DNA of 64,000 nucleotides from Cherax quadricarinatus. Lineage: Eukaryota > Arthropoda > Malacostraca > Decapoda > Parastacidae. Below the pieces are notes generated by a model. That model had not been told where the DNA came from. It did no database searches and saw only the letters and a program-made list of their open reading frames with translations. Within the stretch, counting starts at the first letter, position 1. The number at the start of each line of letters is the position of its first letter. Shown here piece after piece: positions 58,978-64,000 of this stretch. The translations under genes and the position numbers were made by a program. Location: positions 1-64,000 of the forward strand of contig NW_027197001.1 in the NCBI RefSeq assembly GCF_038502225.1, in the 5' to 3' direction.

Positions 58978-61900
58978 TGGGTCAAAACTCGTATAAACTT
59001 TCTATATTAAGCTGGAATATTGCATCACTTAGAAAGAGACTTCCAGACCTTCACCATAAAGTAACCACTGAACCCATTGATGTTGTGTGTCTACAAGAGT
59101 GCAGAGTCCCTGAAAAATCCCAACCCCCTAAATTGCCATCATTTGTTGCATATAACCTCAAATCTACTAACTCTTGTGTTCTATATATTAAAAAATCACT
59201 TCCCCATCAACTTCTTGCACATAAGAAAACAGAGAGGCTACAATACCACGGTGTTAGGATTTATATTGGGAACTCTGCTCTCAACATATTTAACTTGTAT
59301 GCTCCTGCTGATAAGTTTAATTACTTGGAGCTCCCAACTTGTGCTCAGTCTGAGCCTACTCTTATTATTGGCGATTATAATGCGAGACACAAAAGCATTG
59401 GAAACTCACAGTTTGGTAATCGTAATGGTAATCAACTGTTGTCACTCTTAAACAGTCATGATAATGTGCAAATTGTAGGTGACCTTGAACCCACACATAT
59501 CTATGGAGGCGTCCTTGATCTGTGTCTGGGCTTCAACATTACTTCTGCCAGCTGTGAGTCTTCCATTGTAACAGATATAGCGTCTGATCATTTCCCTATG
59601 ATAACCTCACTAGATATTGGTAATACTATCCTTCCTGGTAGGAAATTCAAACGGAAACGTTTTAATGTTCCCACAGATCAGCATCGTGACTTTGCTGCAC
59701 ATGTAACTGATTGGTATAATTCCTATGAATGTTCCTCTGTAGAGACCTTTAACAATGACCTTGTGAGCAGTATTCAGAACTACTTAGAGCGGCTTCTGAA
59801 ACCTCTTGGTACTCTAAACCCAACAAACTTCAATAATAATCATACCTCCTTTAAAAACCATACTTATTACAATGATTCTAAACTTCGTACACTGAAACGT
59901 ACTGCTCGCAGACTAGGCCTAGCCTATAGACAACATCGTACCCCTGAAATGCTGAGCTTCTTCCAAACTGCCCTTGCTGCTGCCAGAGAGCGTATGACAG
60001 AACTGCGGCAAACAGACTGGGAACAATTTGTCAACGGTCTTAATGCTCACACCCCACTTAGCCGGGCATGGAGGGACATAAATAGAATTAAGGGTAACAG
60101 AACTGGGCAAATCGCGCACCCTCATCCCTTACATAGGGCGAATGAGTTAGTCAGTGCTTGGGCTGCTACATCTAGCTATGACAATCTTCCCAGTACCACA
60201 CAGGCAAAATTAAATGACAAATATGATGCAACGGAGAGACTTGTTTGCTTTATGCTCAGCAAGGAAGATGACTGCAACATTCCTTTCACTAATTATAAAC
60301 TTGATGCAGCACTAACTAAGGGCAACTCCACGTCGCCTGGTGAGGATGGTATTACTTACAACATACTCAGATTGCTGTGTCGAGTACCAGGTAATCCATT
60401 ACTTGAATTATATAACATGAGCTATGTAACTGGGGAGCTCCATCAATCTTGGACCAACAACCTCATCATTCCAATTCCTAAGCCCAATCAACAAAATGCA
60501 TTTCGCCCAATATCTCTTACTACCCGCTTGTGTAAAGCATTTGAGAGAATGATTCTTAATCGTCTCATGTACAGAATCAAACAATTCTTGTCTCCCCGGT
60601 TGCATGGTTTCATGCATGGAAGGAGTATGCATCATTGCATAGCCACCTTTCTCACCCTGCACATTGACAGCTCATACACTACCTTCCTTGACCTTAAATC
60701 CGCTTTTGATGTAGCCAACAGACATGTAATCATTAGTGAACTTGCCAGAATGGATGTTGGAGGATGGCTTCTCCGCTGGATTAAATGCTACCCGTCCAAC
60801 AGAAAGTCGTCTGTGTTGTTCCAGGGACATAGAAGTGTAACTAAAGACTTTGAATTAGGAACCCCACAGGGAGGTGTGCTTAGTCCCACACTATTCAATA
60901 TTCTAATTAATGCCTTACTTAATGCTATGCCTAGTCAGCCCCATCATTATATGATTAGTTTTGCTGATGATATAATGATTCACACCACCGGATTCTCCAA
61001 CACCCAAAACATTCTTAATCATGAACTAGCCTCGTGTCAGGACATGGGGTTGATATCTAGGCTTTGAGGTTCCACTACTTGGACCTGTTGTAACAAGACT
61101 TTGTCGCCAATACAAAGAAAGACTGAGAGCACTTAGAGTTGTGGCTGGGTTTCACCCCATGTATGGTGCTAATGTTAAAATTGTGAAAATCATGTATCTT
61201 GCTTATATTAGATCATTGGTTGATTATGCTGCGCCACTACTTGCTCTTGTGTCTGACTGGAAGCTTGATGGAGGGCTGGAAAAACTGCTGAACGAAGCAA
61301 TGAGGATCATTCTAGGACGCCCTCGTACTGCCAAAATTTTAAATAGGCAAAAAGAACTTGATATTCCAAGTATCAGAGATCGTGTTACTGAAAGAAATAT
61401 CCTAATTGGGGTTAATATGCTCAGGCAAGCCCATTCAAACCCCTGCACAGAAGCCCTCCAAACTTTCCTCACCACTGGCGAACACTCCTCCAGATGGATC
61501 GAAAAAACTGGAACCGACCTCCGCATGAATCAGATACTTGATCTATGTCAAAAGCGGCACTTCTCCGCTCCATGGGATATTACCCCATTCCAAACTACCA
61601 TTCCTCCATTTCCCCCCAAACTACTTCTTAAATCACAAGCAAAACTTCGCCTTGAAGCCAAACATGATGCCTTAAGCTGTATTGATAACTTAGTCACACA
61701 GCACACACTCTCGCAAATTATTTACGTTGATGGTTCTGTTCACCAATCCACTGGTGCAGCTGGTAGTGCTGCTGTCGTACAGAGTGATGGCTCTCATAAA
61801 GAAATTGGAGCACGCATCAATAATTGGGCCTCTACCCTTCAGATAGAACTGTTTGCCATACTCCTTGCACTGAAATGCATCTATGTATCTAAGATTGACA

Positions 61901-62562
61901 GTTTAATTGTAACTGATTCTCTGTCATCCATAAATGCTCTCAACTCATTAAGCATAAATTGTGGCATGCTTGTGTCAGAAGCCAGACACAGGTATGGTAA
62001 GATTGTGGACAGTGGAGTCAGAGTGCACATGCTGTGGATTCCATCTCACATTGGTCTTCAGATGCATGATATAACTGATAAATTGGCTAAGCTATATGCT
62101 TTCAAAGAGTGGGTAGATTACAATCTTGGCTTGTCAGGTAGTAGTTTGAGAACAATAATACGAAAAGAACTTCAAATGAATTTTATTGACTTAAGACTGA
62201 GGGAGACTGACACCAGTCAGTCCATCTATCATGATTCTATCATGCAGGAGGAGCCACATGTCTATGGTGCATCCAACACAATAAGCAGACTCTTGGATGT
62301 AACTACCGCCCGGCTCCGGCTAGGTTACAAGTATCTATGGCAGGTTAAATCACCACCACCAAATGCAGACCAAACGAAATGTAAACTTTGCCAGATGGAC
62401 TATTGTCACACCCTGCGTCATTATGTACTGGAGTGCGATAAAATTAATGAATTCAGAGACAACTCACTCAGAAATGTTCAAGAAATGGCAAAGTATTTTA
62501 TCCACAGTGGTATATTACAGACCATTCTGGAGAAATACCCTGACTTTGCTAGCTGTAAATAA
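58977..62562 (+). pseudogene. LINE ORF2: endonuclease, reverse transcriptase, RNase H
   Basis: The ATG at 58977 overlaps the ORF1 stop. Endonuclease residues are visible: N14 (SWNIASL), E41 (LQECR), GDYNARH (132-138) and SDHFPM (about 203). The reverse transcriptase shows SPGEDGITYNIL, LDLKSAFDVANR, GTPQGGVLSPTLFN and FADD (about 662-665). The first open part stops at 61065-61067 after CQDMGLISRL. From about 61054 a +1 frame continues as LGFEVPLLGPVV and VAGFHPMYG. Roughly 30-40 residues expected between them seem deleted. RNase H follows: YVDGS (Asp at 61729-61731), the Glu of LQIELFAI, VTDSLSS and SHIGLQMHD. A C-terminal Cys/His motif (CKLCQMDYCHTLRHYVLEC) and the stop at 62560-62562 end it. 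Its function is target-primed reverse transcription, here disabled by one break. Confidence 0.88.
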
Positions 62563-62572
62563 AGCATTACCG

Positions 62573-62581
62573 CGTGTGTGT

Positions 62582-62620
<39 letters not shown>

Positions 62621-62766
62621 TGTGTGTGTGTGTGTGTGTGGGTGTGTGTGTGTGCCTGTGTGTGTTTGTGTGTGTTTCTGTTTGTGTGTGTGTGTGTTTG
62701 TGTGTGCGTGTGTGTGTGTGTACTCACCTAATTCTGGTTGCAGGGGTCGATACTCAGCTCCTGGCC

Positions 62767-62813
<47 letters not shown>

Positions 62814-62843
62814 GTGTGTGTGTTGTGTGTGTGTGTGTGTGTG

Positions 62844-62913
<70 letters not shown>
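62573..62913. repeat. (TG)n microsatellite with embedded LINE tail
   Basis: Two TG arrays (62573-62722 and 62771-62913) flank tactcacctaattctggttg, caggggtcgatactc and agctcctggcccc. This is the CR1-like 3' tail seen at 32308-32400 and 53290-53350. Cys/Val frames are artefacts. Confidence 0.95.
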
Positions 62914-62915
<2 letters not shown>

Positions 62916-63360
62916 CTCAACAATCAATATTTGCACCAATAACTCATTACAGTTGTGACCGGGTGTGGAAGTGTGAATTGCTCATTACTCTATAATTTGT
63001 TCATGATTGTAGCAATGTATAAACGTAAGTAACCATTCTTACAGGATTCATTACCTTTGTAACTTGTGAGTTCATTACCTTTGTACCTAGTTCAGCTATC
63101 AAAACTTTGGGGGCCCAGTCCCTGGACCCAATACGTATCTTTGTAACTTGTCATGATTGTGACCCTACCTACCTGGAGCTCATTACCTTTGAAAATTGTG
63201 AGTTCATTACCTTTGAAATTGTGAGGTCATTACCTCTGTAACTTTCTCAGCTATCAAAACTTTGGAGTCCAGTCCCTGGACCAATTATGTACCTCTGTAA
63301 TCTTTTGACTACCGCCCACAGGATGGGTATGGGGTGCATAATATACATATTAAACTAACT
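62914..63360 (+). other. 3' UTR of the I-like LINE
   Basis: Non-coding. It contains duplicated phrases (ttcattacctttgtaactt; tatcaaaactttgg then gtccagtccctggacc) at about 63050-63130 and 63200-63290. It ends ctaccgcccacaggatggg, tatggggtgcataat and a taaactaac repeat that could be the element's 3' tail. Confidence 0.6.
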
Positions 63361-63374
63361 TAAACTAACACTGG

Positions 63375-63545
63375 TTTTTAAACATTTTGACCACTGTTAT
63401 TTAGACGCTCTGAAAACTTATTTAAACACTCTGAACACTGTTATTTAAACACTCTGAACACTGTTATTGAAACACTCTGAACACTGTTATTTAAACAATC
63501 TGAACAATGTTTTTAAACACTTTTGAGCACTCTTTATTAAACACT
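63375..63545. repeat. ~23-bp repeat, about 7 copies
   Basis: The unit cactctgaacactgttat plus ttaaa repeats with single-base changes. Confidence 0.88.
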
Positions 63546-64000
63546 GTTAAAGTTCCACAACTCTATGGCGGAAACCTGAGGTACTTAATTATTGGTTAAT
63601 CTAGGGAATAGTGACTTTCCTGGTGTTCACGAGGCACATGATTATAGTTGTGGAAAATGTTTTCAAATGCAACAGAAACCTGTTTTACTACATTAAATGG
63701 AAAAATCAACTAATCACACGTTCCATAATGAAACTTTTGTGTCGTTCCATAATGGAACTTTTGTGTCTGAAACTACCCAGCAGACTTTCCGTGGTGGAAT
63801 TCATCGAGGGAACAACTTCCACCAACACGTTTCATCCGAGAACTTTTATGGGGTAAAACTCACCCAAATGCTCCAGGGTGTGAGTTTTGCTTCATAAACG
63901 TGAGATTATTTAGTCGGTGATGGTTCTCATAAAAATAGTCCATAATTAATAAACAGATTTACGGAAGAATATTTGTCAAAAATTATACAATTTTATACTT
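63546..64000. other. Window end, no gene
   Basis: ttccataatgaaacttttgt is duplicated at 63722 and 63747. Otherwise AT-rich DNA without a recognisable feature. An 81-codon frame at 63611-63856 has no domain. Confidence 0.4.

Larger units (their letters stand above)
56680..63360 (+). mobile_element. I-like LINE, nearly full length but inactive
   Basis: The order is 5' region (56680-57255), ORF1 (57256-58977), ORF2 (58977-62562), then a 3' UTR split by TG microsatellite (62563-63360). The RNase H domain after the reverse transcriptase places it with the I superfamily rather than CR1. The 3' UTR has a duplicated phrase (gttcattacctttgta and aaaactttgg plus agtccctgga) and ends near gggtgcataatatacat and a taaactaac repeat. 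ORF1 has nonsense and frameshift damage. ORF2 has one frameshift or deletion. A short cysteine-rich frame at 56738-57001 (DCTTCTKCV, LLCTECFWEECC) may be a zinc-finger-like N-terminal piece of ORF1 or a relic. Confidence 0.83.

Overview
This is eukaryotic, repeat-dominated DNA with no convincing intact host gene. Long microsatellites, many minisatellite families, tRNA-derived SINEs, CR1-like and I-like LINEs, Penelope-like (PLE) remnants, a Gypsy-type LTR element and a hAT element together suggest an arthropod, most likely a decapod crustacean. That assignment is inference from the repeat families and was not tested by search.

Layout: 1-2.6 kb holds degenerate short-period repeats and a GC-rich block. 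2.6-10.4 kb holds LINE, SINE and PLE wreckage. 10.4-23.9 kb is a tandem segmental duplication. Both units carry, in the same order, a 30-bp minisatellite, an ACATGTACA-type short repeat, a unique linker, a ~97-bp compound minisatellite and a 41-bp minisatellite. 24.5-27.6 kb is a 3.0-kb hAT element with a decayed but recognisable intron-containing transposase. 28-33 kb holds low-complexity DNA and LINE remains. 33-37 kb holds two continuous 26-bp arrays followed by a very homogeneous 61-bp array. 38.4-39.5 kb is a LINE remnant. 39.8-44.5 kb is an LTR retrotransposon with nearly identical 293-bp LTRs inserted in a TA microsatellite. 48.2-49.2 kb is a second PLE 3' part. 49.3-50.3 kb is a 26-bp minisatellite with a 12-mer higher-order repeat. 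53-56 kb holds LINE 3' ends, short arrays and a foldback element.

The best preserved coding unit is an I-like LINE at about 56.7-63.4 kb. Its ORF1 has a CCHC knuckle and coiled-coil potential, and its ORF2 has an endonuclease, a reverse transcriptase and RNase H. The two ORFs meet at an overlapping TAATG. A much older copy of the same family lies at 3.8-5.8 kb.

All recognisable proteins belong to mobile elements and nearly all are broken. Most long open frames in the window come from stop-free tandem repeats and are not genes. The strongest unusual signals are the duplicated minisatellite cassette, a perfect 127-bp inverted repeat of a PLE GIY-YIG segment abutting the 30-bp array, array-to-array evolution that keeps a 26-bp phase, and higher-order repeats of 717 bp and 312 bp.
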